From: Cryptomeria japonica
Taxonomy: Eukaryota > Streptophyta > Pinopsida > Cupressales > Cupressaceae
Direction of reading: 5' to 3'
DNA: 64,000 nucleotides
Assembly: GCF_030272615.1 (NCBI RefSeq)
Contig: NC_081406.1
Coordinates: 245,701,218 to 245,765,217 of the forward strand
Shown here: positions 10,157-20,467 of the stretch, one piece after another
Numbering within the stretch: position 1 is the stretch's first letter
Layout of the letters: each line of letters opens with the position of its first letter
Made by a program: the position numbers and the translations under genes
Notes under the pieces: model-generated
The model's input: the letters and a program-made list of their open reading frames with translations, nothing else
Databases searched by the model: none
Told to the model about the DNA's origin: nothing

Positions 10157-11894
10157 GAATTTCTCTCCTGACCCTTCCAAAGGGTCCAGAGCGAATTCTA
10201 CTAAAAAACCCCTTTGGTCCCAACTTGGGTTATGACTTTTGCTCCCAACCTTCAATTGAATGGAGAATGATTGATCCATGCCATTGGAATGAGTTGCAAC
10301 TATATTGGAGAAGGAATTTGTGCAAAGAAAGAAAAATCACTCCTGACCCTTCCAAAGGGTCCAGAGCGAATTTCCTCATACCTTCTTTCTTAGTCCTAAT
10401 TTGCATCACAAACCTTGCTCCCATGACATCTTTGAAGAGGATAAATACACTTGGAATGAGATGGGATGAGGAAATTGAGTCTAAAACATCAATTTCGCTC
10501 TTGACCCTTCCAAAGGGTCCAGAGCGAAATCCTTAGAAAAGACCAAATTTGTCATCAAAAGCATTGAATTCACATCACCTTGAAGGCAAATGGACTTGAT
10601 TAAGATGAAGGAAGGACCCAAAAACCAAGTCTAAGAGCAAAGTTGAGGGGAAAATGAGAAAATTGAGCCTAAAACCTCAATTTTGCTTTGGACCCTTCCA
10701 AAGAGTCCAGAGCAAATTTCCTTGGATCTCTCTTCTTGGTCCTAATTTGCATTGTAAACCTTGTCCCTAGGGCGTTATTGAGAGAGTATTGATGTGTGCA
10801 ATAAAGTCAAGTGATGAGAAGGTCAATAATTTGGGCATGATTGCAAAAATCACTCCTGACCCTTCCAAAGGGTCCAGAGCGAAATTCCCTAAAGAGACCT
10901 AATTCTTCACCAAATTCATTGAATGGTTGTCATTCTGAGCAAAAGTGAGGGAAAATTTGCAAGATCATGGAGAGAAAAGGGTCAAAGATCAATTTTAAAG
11001 AAAAGCTAAGGCAAATTGGATGTGGATTGAGCCTAAAACATGAATTTTGCTCCTGACCCTTCCAAAGGGTCCAAAGCGAAATCCTTAGGATAGCTTATTT
11101 CCTCACCAAAAATGTTGAAATGAACATCACCTTAGAGCAAGTTGACTTGAGTATGATGAGATAAAGGCCAAAGGAACAAGTCCAAGGCAAGTTGAGTGTA
11201 AATTGAGTCAAGAAAGGAAAAATTCGCTCCTAACCCTTCCAAAGGGTCTAGAGCGAAATTCATCCAAGCTCCTGACCCTCTCAAGGGGTCTAGAGCGAAA
11301 TCCTTAGATGGGCTCTCAATTTCACCTAGTGCACTAAGACAACCTTGTTTTGATGGCAAATTGACTTAATCGTGGTAAGAGGAGGTTTAATAAGACAAGT
11401 TTAAGGTGATTTAAGAGAAAAAGAAGTGTAAAATGAGCCTAAGGAAGAATTTCGCTCCTGACCCTTCCAAAGGGTCCAGAGCGAAATCCGTAGGACTCCC
11501 TATTTTCACCTTGTTTCGAGCTAGGATGGAGACTAGTTGCATAATTATGATGAAAGAAGGTTTGAAAAGTCAAAATTCAAGGCAAAGAAAGGATGAATGA
11601 ATGATGGATTGAGCCTAGGAAGAATTTCGCTCCTGACCCTTCCAAAGGGTCCAGAGCGAATTCTCCTCAAAACATATATTTCCTCCTTGTTCAAATCCAA
11701 GATCTTAGTCCCTATGGTGTAATTGAAGAAAGATTGAGGTATACTTGCCTTAAGAGGTAAGTTGGAGTGAAGGCAATGAAAGATTTGGGTCTAAAAGATA
11801 AAAATTGCTCCTGACCCTTCCAAAGGGTCCAGAGCGAAATGCATTTTAGAAGGGAATTTCGCTCATGTCCCTCTCTAAGGTACAAGAGCGAAAT
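10157..11894 (+). repeat. Array of about 12 palindromic hairpins, about 180-bp period (unit B)
   Basis: The unit A palindrome recurs at about 10157, 10331, 10490, 10678, 10846, 11042, 11220, 11447, 11622 and 11800. Extra close-packed copies lie at 11269 and 11854. Main spacing averages about 183 bp. The copy at 10678 has TTTTGCTT opposite GAGCAAA, keeping pairing by a base-pair change and a G-T wobble. The copy at 11854 carries the TGTCCCT variant seen in unit C. Confidence 0.88.
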
Positions 11895-12798
11895 CAGGGG
11901 AAGAACAAGTGCTTTGCATTAGGAGGTCGGCTTGAGAGAATATCATTTTGAACAAAATTGAGGACAAGTTAACATGAGCAACTAAGGAAGCAAATTCGCT
12001 TAATTTAAACACTTATTAAATTCAAAACTTCAAATGTTCACCCTTTGGCGCCAAAGCATTTTTTTAAACTTTAATGAAAAGTCAGCCAGCTTGGAGAGGG
12101 AATTATAAAAAAAAAATACATAAGCAAGGTCGGCCTTTTTGGAAGAAAGGTGAAAGCGCCTGTAAAGGAAAGTGGATCTTAAAACCATTAATCATTCAAT
12201 CAAACATTCTTCCTTAGCGAATTTAAAGAGCAGACTTGGAGAAGCGAATTCCAGCAGATAGTAGGCGAATTTCAAGACTTAAGAAGGCTGGTCAAGGTGA
12301 ATCTATCAATCTTCAAACCTGGATTTAATTCTCCAAAGTGCGAATTCAAGGAGCAATGAAAAAAATTTAGATTTAAGAAGGTGAATTAAGGGAATACCGA
12401 TCCTTCTAAGGAGATTCTCACATATTTAGATTGCAGGTCTGAATCATTAAGGAGGCTATCTTGTGAAAGCATCACTTGGAAAGAAGGCGAATCCAACAGC
12501 AATTTACCCTTTTACCCATCTTTTTCAGGTTGATAACTAAAAATCAAGATTAAGTTATGTGCAATCTGATTTATTTGAAGGAGTTTTAATGAAGATCTGA
12601 TTCAGTTCAATATCAATTATTTTTGAGAAGTTAAGTCTTCATGATTTAGATTGATTCATTCGTAATTTCAATTTGTAAATTTCAATGCTTATTCATTTAA
12701 GTTCAAATTGAAGTTCAATTGTTCTTTTTAAGGTCTTCAATTGCCTATCTTTGTGACTATACCTAAAACCTGACTTAAATCCTTTTTATAGGTAACAA

Positions 12799-13236
12799 AT
12801 GGCGGCCCCCAGGGCGAGTGGATCCTCTTCCCGACAAGCCCTCATTAAGGAAGATCAAAGGAGTGACAACTTGGAGACAAGGATCGTATCCAAATGGAGC
12901 AATATTGGAGACACCAACTTAGGAAACTTCAATGTGAAGAAGTTTCGAGAAGCACCCTACATCGGCAAGCCATCACCCATAGCCAAGAAGATAATTGGAA
13001 GTAGGATCGTCAAGGCCGCAGGCTTCCCTCCCACAGTCAGATGTCATGAGCTAATGATCAAATGTGTCAGGCACTATGATTCGCATTCAAGGACAATTAT
13101 AGCCAAAGATGGGACTATCCTCGCCTATCTCTCAGAAGGAGCTATAAGTGAAGCTTTTCATCTTCCAGAACAGAGGGATATGATCTACAAGAGACTAGAA
13201 GGAGCCAAGTCTATCTACGAAGATGATCTTGATACC
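12799..13236 (+). pseudogene. Unit B gene, 5' part (interrupted by unit C)
   Basis: An ATG in the same context as unit A opens 146 codons, clearly homologous to residues 1-146 of the unit A protein (shared blocks IVSKWSNIGDTNL, REAPYIGKPSP, HYDSHSRTI, ISEAFHLPE). The frame is intact up to codon 146, where unit C begins at 13237 after ATACC. The reading resumes at 16495 with the duplicated ATACC. Confidence 0.85.
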
Positions 13237-13394
13237 TGTTGTGATGTTTTCACACATCGCCCCATTGCCAATGGGGACCCATGTTTTTTGCTTTTTAGGG
13301 TTCGTTTTTGGGTCTTTTAGGGTTTTGTTAGTTAGCCTTTGCATTTTGAGTGTCGCCCAGGTGATCAATAGGATAGCGAGTCCGGCTTGAGTGA

Positions 13395-13460
13395 TGTCCT
13401 GATCCTGAAATTTGGCTAAGTCTGGAATGTCCTGATCCTGAAATTTGACTAAGTCTGGAA
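13395..13460 (+). repeat. 33-bp tandem duplication in unit C
   Basis: Two nearly identical 33-bp copies (13395-13427, 13428-13460) share TGTCCTGATCCTGAAATTTG and AAGTCTGGAA and differ at one base. Confidence 0.8.
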
Positions 13461-13543
13461 ACTGAAAAACCTCAAAAAACTAGATTTTGCAATATAACTC
13501 CTGGAGGTCTGAAACCACTCTCAAACATCCTGAAAGTATATAT

Positions 13544-13593
13544 GGAATATAACTTAAAGTATAAGTCTTTCTTATACTTAAATGTTATATTCC
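13544..13593. repeat. Inverted repeat with 22-23 nt arms in unit C
   Basis: The left arm (13544-13565) begins GGAATATAAC and ends AGTATAAG. The right arm (13571-13593) begins CTTATACT and ends GTTATATTCC. They pair with one bulge around a 5-nt loop. It is not seen in units A or B. Confidence 0.75.
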
Positions 13594-13627
13594 ATTAAAA
13601 TTGTCCTGATAGAGAGTTCGAAAAGTC

Positions 13628-14033
13628 AAATTTCGCTCCTGACCTTCATTGAGGTTCCAGAGCGAAAAGCGCTCATGTCCCTCACCAAGGGTCCAGAGCG
13701 AAAAAGCTTAGTGGAGTCATTCCTGACCTTGTTTGGACAAATTGAGACATCAAAGGCATGAAGGAAGACGCAATCGATCCGTTGAAGATAATTTTCGAAG
13801 CTAGCAAAACACAAGTGAGCTTATAAATGCAAAATCGCTCCTGTCCCTCTCCCAGGGACCAGGGCGAAAATGGTTCTAAGGAGCATTCGTTCCAAAAATT
13901 GAATAGATCAAACTCAAGGTTTCAAGTAAAATGCCATTTTGGACGTCCAGGATGAAGTGTTGAACGTGAAAAACAAGAATTGCAAGGCTAAAGTGTAAGG
14001 GCGCTCCTGTCCCTCTCCCAGGGACCAGAGCGA
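13628..14033 (+). repeat. Four variant hairpins of unit C
   Basis: Palindromes start near 13631, 13669, 13835 and 14000. The outer stem CGCTC/GAGCG (GGGCG at 13835) and the CT/CA internal loop match units A and B in at least two copies. At 13835 and 14000 the inner stem is GTCCCT/AGGGAC instead of GACCCT/AGGGTC, an A-T pair replaced by T-A on both sides. Spacing is less regular than in A and B. Confidence 0.85.
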
Positions 14034-14089
14034 TCTTGTTGATGTCCATTATCTTGCCATGCCTAGGCGCCAATATCATCTATGACACA

Positions 14090-14147
14090 TTAAATGCCAA
14101 TTTCGATGAAATCTTGAGATATTTTAAAAAATTAAATTGGCATTTAA
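14090..14147. repeat. Inverted repeat in AT-rich part of unit C
   Basis: TTAAATGCCAATTT (14090-14103) is the exact reverse complement of AAATTGGCATTTAA (14134-14147). It lies in an AT-rich stretch upstream of the GTCGGCC boxes. Confidence 0.7.
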
Positions 14148-14757
14148 AAATAGCGCATAAGGTATTTAATTAATTAATTTAGCCTTTTAAAAAATCGAAA
14201 TTATTAACTACAAAGGCATTTAAATTAATTAATTATTAAATTAAATAAAAAGGGAGAGCGCTTGGGGATACTATTTTAATGTTTTTTTTTTTAAAAAGTC
14301 GGCCTCCTTTTTATTTAAGTTTTGTTTATTATTTGCCTTATTTTCTAAGTCGGCCTATGGGCAATTAAAGAGATGAGCGCCTATATAAGAAGGGTATTTT
14401 GAAACATTTTAATCCATCATTCACTCATCATTTCAAATGCGATTTGGAAGGGCAAAGAAGAAGTGCGAAATCTAGCTAGAGTGGAGCAAGTTTCTACAAA
14501 ATGTGGAGACTAAGGAAGGCGAAATTCATCTTGAAGGCCATTGGAGAAGCGTATTTCTTGCTAGATTGGAGGATAATTTCCAGATTTTTGAAGACATTTG
14601 AAGGCGAATTTCCAGATCTTGAAGAAGCTAGTGGAAGATGGAGTTCTTTTCCAAGCTAAAGGGGGCGCATTTTGCTAAAGGGAGTCTTGATCTACATTTT
14701 GCCTAGCGAATTCTCCTATTTTTGGCATCTTTTTTTAGAATTAATTCCCAAGTGAAG

Positions 14758-14937
14758 GTATGGCGTAATCACCTTGGCACCATTTTTGAAGATTTAAATT
14801 TTGCTTTGAAAATCCTAAATTAGGAAATGATAACTCAAGATTTATCATGAAATTTCCTAATTAAAATCTTGAATCTTCATTTTAAAGTTTAATTTTTAGA
14901 TTTCAAGATATATTACTAATTTTGAAATGTTGTGTAG
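14758..14937 (+). other. Predicted 5' UTR intron of the unit C gene
   Basis: The donor GAAG|GTATGG and the acceptor TGTGTAG|GTATC match unit A's signals. At 180 bp it is shorter than A's 241 bp. The start codon follows eight bases after the acceptor. Confidence 0.55.
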
Positions 14938-14945
14938 GTATCAAG

Positions 14946-15287
14946 ATGGTGACTCCCAAACTCGAAGGATCTACAAGTCGGAAGGCTCTCATCAAGGAAA
15001 ATCAAGCCAGAACAAGGACGATCAAGCAAGGACAAGGACGACCTTCTTCGATCCAGCCTAGCATTGACAAGGGCGACCTCCTCCAACCTAGCATCGACAA
15101 GGACGACCTTCTTCGATCCAGCATCATCAAGATAAGGGCGACCTCTTCCAATCCAGTATTCCAAGGCGAGGTACAACAATCGTCCTGCACATCAAGGACA
15201 CAAGAAGTTAGAGCAAAGGGTTCGTTGAAGGAGCAGATAATTTCAGAAGAGTTAATTAAAGATAGCTTCTCAACAACATCAAGTTGA
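14946..15287 (+). CDS. Short 113-residue ORF of unit C (remnant of the unit gene)
   Basis: The ATG aligns with the starts of the A and B genes, and the first 20 or so residues are homologous (MVTPKLEGSTSRKALIKENQ against the unit A start). Homology then stops. The rest is a low-complexity expansion in which GACAAGG, GACGACC and TTCGATCCAG recur, giving repeated SIDKGDLL/SIDKDDLL-type segments, and ends with a Ser/Thr-rich tail. The sequence after the stop again matches the unit's 3' part (GATGAGGTGGCA). Almost all of the gene body was replaced or lost while the start and 3' flank survived. Whether a peptide is made is unknown. Confidence 0.45.
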   Translation: MVTPKLEGSTSRKALIKENQARTRTIKQGQGRPSSIQPSIDKGDLLQPSIDKDDLLRSSIIKIRATSSNPVFQGEVQQSSCTSRTQEVRAKGSLKEQIISEELIKDSFSTTSS

Positions 15288-15521
15288 ATATCTACCAAGT
15301 TACAAGTGTTAGATGAGGTGGCATCCCAGTCATCACTCCTCCAGTCAGTGTGGTCCACCTCAACATGTCCAGATTCAATGTACCTAACTCATGGAAGGAG
15401 GCACAAACTCCGATGTACCTACCCCAGCTATCCATTGGTGGAATTTTCTAGAGGGGACATGTGTCCAAGCAATACAATTTTATCATTGGTCAAGCATTAA
15501 ATGTTATGTAATGGTTGTAAC

Positions 15522-15610
15522 AAACCCTAATTAGGGTTTTCATTGTAAAATCTTGGCCATTGATCTCGAATTGATCTAAGCCATCGAATTGTATTGAGGG
15601 CACTATATAA
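15522..15610 (+). promoter_or_regulatory. Inverted telo-box palindrome plus TATA box (unit C)
   Basis: AAACCCTAATTAGGGTTT at 15522-15539 and TATATAA at 15604-15610, spaced as in units A and B. Confidence 0.7.
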
Positions 15611-16499
15611 GCCCTGGCATTTCATTTTGTAAAGGCAATTAGCAATAGTTAGAATAGTTAGAAAGAGTTAGAGTTAGTTAGTGAATAGAGAGTAGTTAGA
15701 AGGTGATTAGAATAGCAATTAGAGTAGAGTAGAGAGAGAAGGCAAAGATTGTTGCCAAGAGGTTGTTGTAAAAGACTTGTAACTTCATTGAAGAAATGGT
15801 GAAATTTATGGGTCGATTCGACAATTTGCATGGTCTTTATACTTCTCATATTTGATTTCATGTTATTAGATGAGCGGAAGTAATGTGCTTGATTGATGGT
15901 GAAATTCGTATATCCATACTACTAGCAGTTTGTTGATTGCAGACTTGCCTTGCGTAGTCAACTGGAATCATTCAACTTAAGCTTAACTTAAATTGTCGCT
16001 TCTTCATCGATATGCATCAACCTGATGGTGTCTATGCCTGCAATGATGATTTGAACATCATAAAGCTTTCCTTCGAAGATCGCACTAGCCTTGTGGAGAT
16101 GGTCCTATGATGTCAAAACAAGACTTAGTTAGAATTTCATCAAAGATCATTCATTGCTCTTACATTCTTAGTGTTAGGATTAGATCCTCTCCTCGCCCTC
16201 GTCTTTTTTCCTTTTTTCAAATCTAAGCTAGTGAAAATCCTGTGTTCCAGCAATATTCAAAGCAAATCAGAAGTTCAGGCATCAAATGTAAGTCCCCTTG
16301 TGATTCCAGCAAATCACATCATACCACAAAGAGCTTATCCACACGTAGAGACCCTACATACAAGAACCTTGAAGTCATCCTGATTGATCCTTTTTCGCGA
16401 TATCTTCAGCAATCAGAGGCTTTACTCAAGAGAGGATAAGGTACCTTTAGGTATTTTATTCTGTGTTTGATAGTGTACAAAATACACGTCAACAATACC

Positions 16500-19273
16500 T
16501 ATCTAAATTTCATCGATAAGAATTGGTTACTCAAGAGTAGGCCTCGCCTAAATAAGATACCCAATACACCTCACAAAATTGATTTCCAAGAAGAATTCAA
16601 AGACTTGATAACCATGCTTAATCGAATTGTGGGTGCCTCCCAAGCCCTTTTTTTCAACAGGTGGATGTTCTTCTTTATACAAGTGATCGTTCAAGGAAAG
16701 GGAATGTTCAATTGGGCTAGGATTATCAGTAACAACCTAGACGTGCAATTGAGGAGGCTAGTCCCTACTAAGTCATTCCACATGAGTTCATGTGTTATAT
16801 ATTCTTTAGCCAGATGTTTTGAGTATGCAGGACTACCACACAGAGGAGTTGTTGGGAGAGGACCCGGAGAGATAAGAGGTATGTGATTCTTATGCTCAAT
16901 TGCATCATCCGTCTAAGAATTACTACAAGCTAGTCAACGATACTTTCATAATGCATATCACCAGGACACTACAAGGAGGGATTCACCATCGACTGTCTCC
17001 AGAAGCACAAGAGCTCGTGAAGAAACATGGTGCGTGGTTCATTCAATTTCCTAAATTCACCTACATCAGAATTCATGGATGTCCTTCACCACCTTATATG
17101 TTGTCAAGGTATCCTACGAATAGAGTAGTACTACTTGAAGTAACTAGATAGTTGGCAGCTTGTGCTAAGGCATCAAGACATAAGCATGGGAATGGTATCC
17201 CTATACCTATTTCACTTGGAAATTCAATTAGAGTTTGTCCTAATTCTCAAGCAGCCAAAGATGCAGAAAAGGAGCTATCTCTCTACTCATTCACATCTTT
17301 TGCCTCAAGAGAAAATTTTGATCCTAATGGTCATATGAAAGAAACAGTTGGGAAGAAGTACAAGCATGTATTTCAAGTAGAGGACTTTTGGATGAATGTT
17401 CAGGATGATGTAGAGGTAAAAAGAAAGATGCACCCTCAATTGCCCTTGGATCTTATCAGGAGATGTAAAGTTTATAGAGTAGCAGATCAAGCAAAAGACA
17501 GTGGCAGATATCTTCAATCTTCCTATGAGAAAGAAGACAAAGAAGTGAAGATAGATTGGGATGAGCAAGAGGTCGCGGAAATGGGAGCATTGATGGATCT
17601 AGTCTTGAGGTTTACTCGTAGATGGGTAGATGTCCAACATCAAAAGTTGAAGGAACAAAACATAGCTATAACATTCAGCTTCGAAACAAGAACAGAAGAA
17701 GGAGAGGCGAGTGCAAGAGAACACTTCTCATTCTAAGGGGTCGAAGAGAAAGAAGGGACCTGAAAAGAGAGAATCATCCAAGAAGAAACAAAGAGTAAAT
17801 CCTGATCATCCCTCAAGTGCTTCTTCTAGACATCAAAAAGAGATAAGTCAAGGAGAGGATCAAAGAGAGAAGGTCTATGAGATAGATGAGTCCATGGAGT
17901 CCACGGTACAGAATGATAAACAAGACAAAGGAAGGACACCTCAGCACTCATCAAGTCAGTCTCTTCATCTCCAAGTTGATGTTAATGAGCAACAAGGAGA
18001 AAGAAATGATGATGAAGCGACATCTCCTTTTAGATGCGAGAGGCCATTGCCTGAGGAAGTGCAAGTAAGAGAAGGAAAGTCTTCCATTCCAGATTGGCTT
18101 AGAGAAAGACTTACGAGGGTAAATGTGGTTGAAGATGAAGAGCAAGTATTTGATTTGGAAAGCCTTCTAGGCAAGTCTCAAGAGGAGATTGAAAAGAAGA
18201 AAGCTACAAAGATGTCTAAGGTAATCAGAGATGATACAGGATCCAAAAAGATACAAATAGCTACACCAGCAGTGGACAAGTATGATGATGAGATCATGGC
18301 AAAAGAATATGATTTAGAGACATTTGATCTTGGCCCACTTACCTCCGAGCAAGCCATGGAAGATGCGACTGATTCAGTGAGGGCAGTCAATGATAAACTA
18401 AAAGAAGAAATAGAAAGGAATAAAAGGTTGGAAAAGGAGATTAATGCTTGGAGGAATTATTTTAGCCACCTTAATGAGCCATTAAGGCAACAAGATCCAG
18501 TAGTCTCACCCTTGCAGGCAATCCTTCTTGAGTCAATAAATCAGCCAGAAAAGATGAAAAACTCAACCCGACTCATGGATACATGGATTGATAGATCCTA
18601 CATGGTAGCCAAGGAATTTATTGGAAGAATGATGAAAACAGTCCACAGGGCCATCCAAGTCCTTGAGATCATTCATAATCTAGTGGTAACTATCGACGCA
18701 TTCACTCACACTAGAGAAATTATCATCCCAGTATTGCGAGTGGTAAGGAGGACATCAAGACAAGTTTTAGCACAAGAAAGGATAATTGATGGTGGAACCC
18801 ATAATCTCTTACAATGGTCAACTTTGCTCCAAATGAAAGAGGTTCTAGTCAAGGACATCAATAGTAGGTGCAGCCGAGTTGAGGACACTATCCATCCTAT
18901 TCAGGATAAGGTGTTTGATGTATTATGTGCAATCCTTGATAGAAGGATAGAGATTGAAACAGATGTGGATGTCCAAGAATTGGCGGATAGGATCAAGGCC
19001 ATCTTTTGTAGAGAGGAAGACATAATCACAGAAGAGCAGCGAGATCAGATGTATGGTACTATGTTCCTGATTGAGAAAACAAAAGAGTTGGAGCACGGAT
19101 GGGAGATGACTCTTCTTGCGGCCTTTGATGAGGTCCTTCACTTGGAAGAGCGAATGAAGAACATGCCTGAGATTCCCATTGCAGAGACTGAGGGGATTAC
19201 GTCCAGATTCAATGAATATGCCAAAAAGGAACAGGGAAAAGGGAACAAAATTCTAGATGAAAAGTTGTTATGA
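16500..19273 (+). pseudogene. Unit B gene, 3' part (frameshifts and a stop)
   Basis: It resumes the gene interrupted at 13236 and is homologous to unit A residues from about 147 to the C-terminus. Damage relative to A: one extra base near 16876-16885 (frameshift), CAG to TAG at 17149-17151, and a two-base loss near 17711-17735. The last open stretch (to 19273) keeps the natural C-terminus that A lost by frameshift, ending KILDEKLL. The basic cluster (KRKKGPEKRESSKKKQR) and the coiled-coil-like region are conserved. Many differences from A are conservative (K/R, E/D, I/V), which suggests the copies diverged under constraint before decay. Confidence 0.85.
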
Positions 19274-19382
19274 AATGATGTGGCGATTCAATCTCTATTG
19301 GACGATGCTTTCTCGTTATTTGTGCCAATTTCTATTGGCTATGTTATGATAATGCTTATCTAAATAGGGTTATTCTTGTAAC

Positions 19383-19469
19383 AAACCCTAATTAGGGTTT
19401 AGGTGTCAAAATCTCAGCCCTTGATCTTCTTTAAATCTAGGCCATTCATTGTATTTGAGTGCTATATAA
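19383..19469 (+). promoter_or_regulatory. Inverted telo-box palindrome plus TATA box (unit B)
   Basis: AAACCCTAATTAGGGTTT at 19383-19400 and TATATAA at 19463-19469. It lies about 110 bp after the gene's stop codon. Confidence 0.7.
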
Positions 19470-20240
19470 GCTCACACTCAATTCATTTTGTAAGGTTAAG
19501 AAGAAGAATAAGTTTATTAGCAGCAGAGAAGAAGAGTAGTTATTCATAGAGAATACAAATTTGGTGAAGAGAGAAAGTTGAATAATTGTTGTTACATTTT
19601 GCTATGAGATCAATGAAATATTGAAGTTATGGTGTTTTATTGCAATCTTTGTAGCTTCTTACATGGTTGTTTATCTTCTTGAATCACTCTTATTGAAGAT
19701 AGTATTTAGATGTTAGAGTTAGATTGAGTGATAAATGTTGTGTTTGATCTTTTAGTGAAGCTCATAGTCCAAACCACTAGCCTCTTACTGATTGTAAGTG
19801 TGCTCTGTGTGGTCAACTAGAGATATTGAAATTGTTTAGGGTTCAATCATTACTTGAATACTGATATGTATCCTATTGATAGTATCTATGTTCATTAATG
19901 ATTCAAAAATCTTTAAATTCCCTTAGAAGATCGCACCGATTCTAGTAGAGTTGTTGTTCTATGGCAATACTGAGATTGGTAGAGTTTCACTAAGATTACC
20001 CTCCATTTAGTCATTCATAGGCTTAGTTTAGCATAGCCCTCTCTAATCCCTTATCTTTTGTCTTTTTTGAAACATCGATTAGTATTACGAAAATTAAGTT
20101 CCTCATTGGTGAAGTAGTTGCAAGAACCAGCTTTCATAGAAAGTACGGAAGGCCCCTTGATGAAACAGCAAACACAACGAACACTAGTGCTTATCCACAT
20201 GTAGAGAACCTACATATTAGAACCTTGGAGTTGCCTCGAT

Positions 20241-20462
20241 TGATCCTTGGGCGAAATATTCAGCATTCGAGGAAGCTTTGTTCAAGAGAGGATAAGGTAC
20301 CTTTGGGTATTTTATTCTGTGTTTGATCGTGTATAAAAGACACATCAACAGGTGATCCTTAGGCGAAATATTCAGCATTCGAGGAAGCTTTGTTCAAGAG
20401 AGGATAAGGTACCTTTGGGTATTTTATTCTGTGTTTGATTGTGTATAAAAGACACATCAACG
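20241..20462 (+). repeat. 110-bp tandem duplication of the 3' terminus of unit B
   Basis: 20241-20350 and 20353-20462 are nearly identical, starting TGATCCTT and running through GCGAAATATTCAGC and GTGTATAAAAGACACATCAAC. The first copy ends with the canonical CAACA. The second abuts GGGTTT. Confidence 0.85.
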
Positions 20463-20467
20463 GGTTT
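20462..20467. repeat. Right target-site duplication GGGTTT
   Basis: Matches 1506-1511. If the true duplication is GGTTT, position 20462 is a mutated terminal A of the element. Confidence 0.6.

Larger units (their letters stand above)
13237..16494 (+). mobile_element. Unit C: 3.26-kb miniature unit inserted in the unit B gene
   Basis: It starts TGTTGTGATG and ends CGTCAACA, flanked by ATACC at 13232-13236 and 16495-16499. The host reading frame is split exactly there, so the boundaries are firm. It keeps the terminal hairpin (CCCCATTG/CAATGGGG), four internal hairpins, GTCGGCC boxes and TATA, the 5' UTR intron, the first 20 or so codons of the gene, the telo-box palindrome, the second TATA and the unit end. 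Most of the long ORF is absent. Its ends are not direct repeats of each other. It therefore behaves either as a solo LTR or as a self-contained unit. Confidence 0.85.
1512..20462 (+). mobile_element. Composite: head-to-tail dimer of giant LTR-like units (A, B) with nested unit C
   Basis: The left end reads TGTTGTGACC and the right end CATCAAC. GGGTTT lies immediately outside both ends (1506-1511 and 20462-20467), as expected for a target-site duplication; with a 5-bp GGTTT duplication the terminal A of CAACA would have become G. Unit A (about 8.3 kb) runs directly into unit B (about 7.4 kb without nested C). B lacks the first 37 bp of the unit, and no internal domain, primer-binding site or polypurine tract is visible at the junction (9848/9849). 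The units differ at very roughly 15-20 percent of bases in the stretches I compared by eye. No gag, reverse transcriptase or integrase is present. The TG...CA ends and short duplications are typical of LTR-element integration. That the units are LTRs is my inference. Confidence 0.65.
9849..20462 (+). mobile_element. Unit B: second LTR-like unit, gene broken, hosts unit C
   Basis: It starts abruptly at GGACCCCCTC, equivalent to position 1591 of unit A, so the terminal hairpin is missing. It then follows unit A's plan: hairpin array (10157-11894), promoter region, ORF start (12799), ORF end (19273), telo-box palindrome and TATA, and a CAACA end at 20350 followed by a duplicated terminus. The leader is about 1 kb shorter than A's and has fewer hairpins. 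Confidence 0.65.

Noticed and set aside
2000-11894. CRISPR-like array (palindromic repeats at regular distance)
   Set aside because: The intervals are about 140 bp, diverged copies of one another rather than unique spacers, there are no cas genes, and the DNA is plant nuclear. It is a transposon-internal repeat field.
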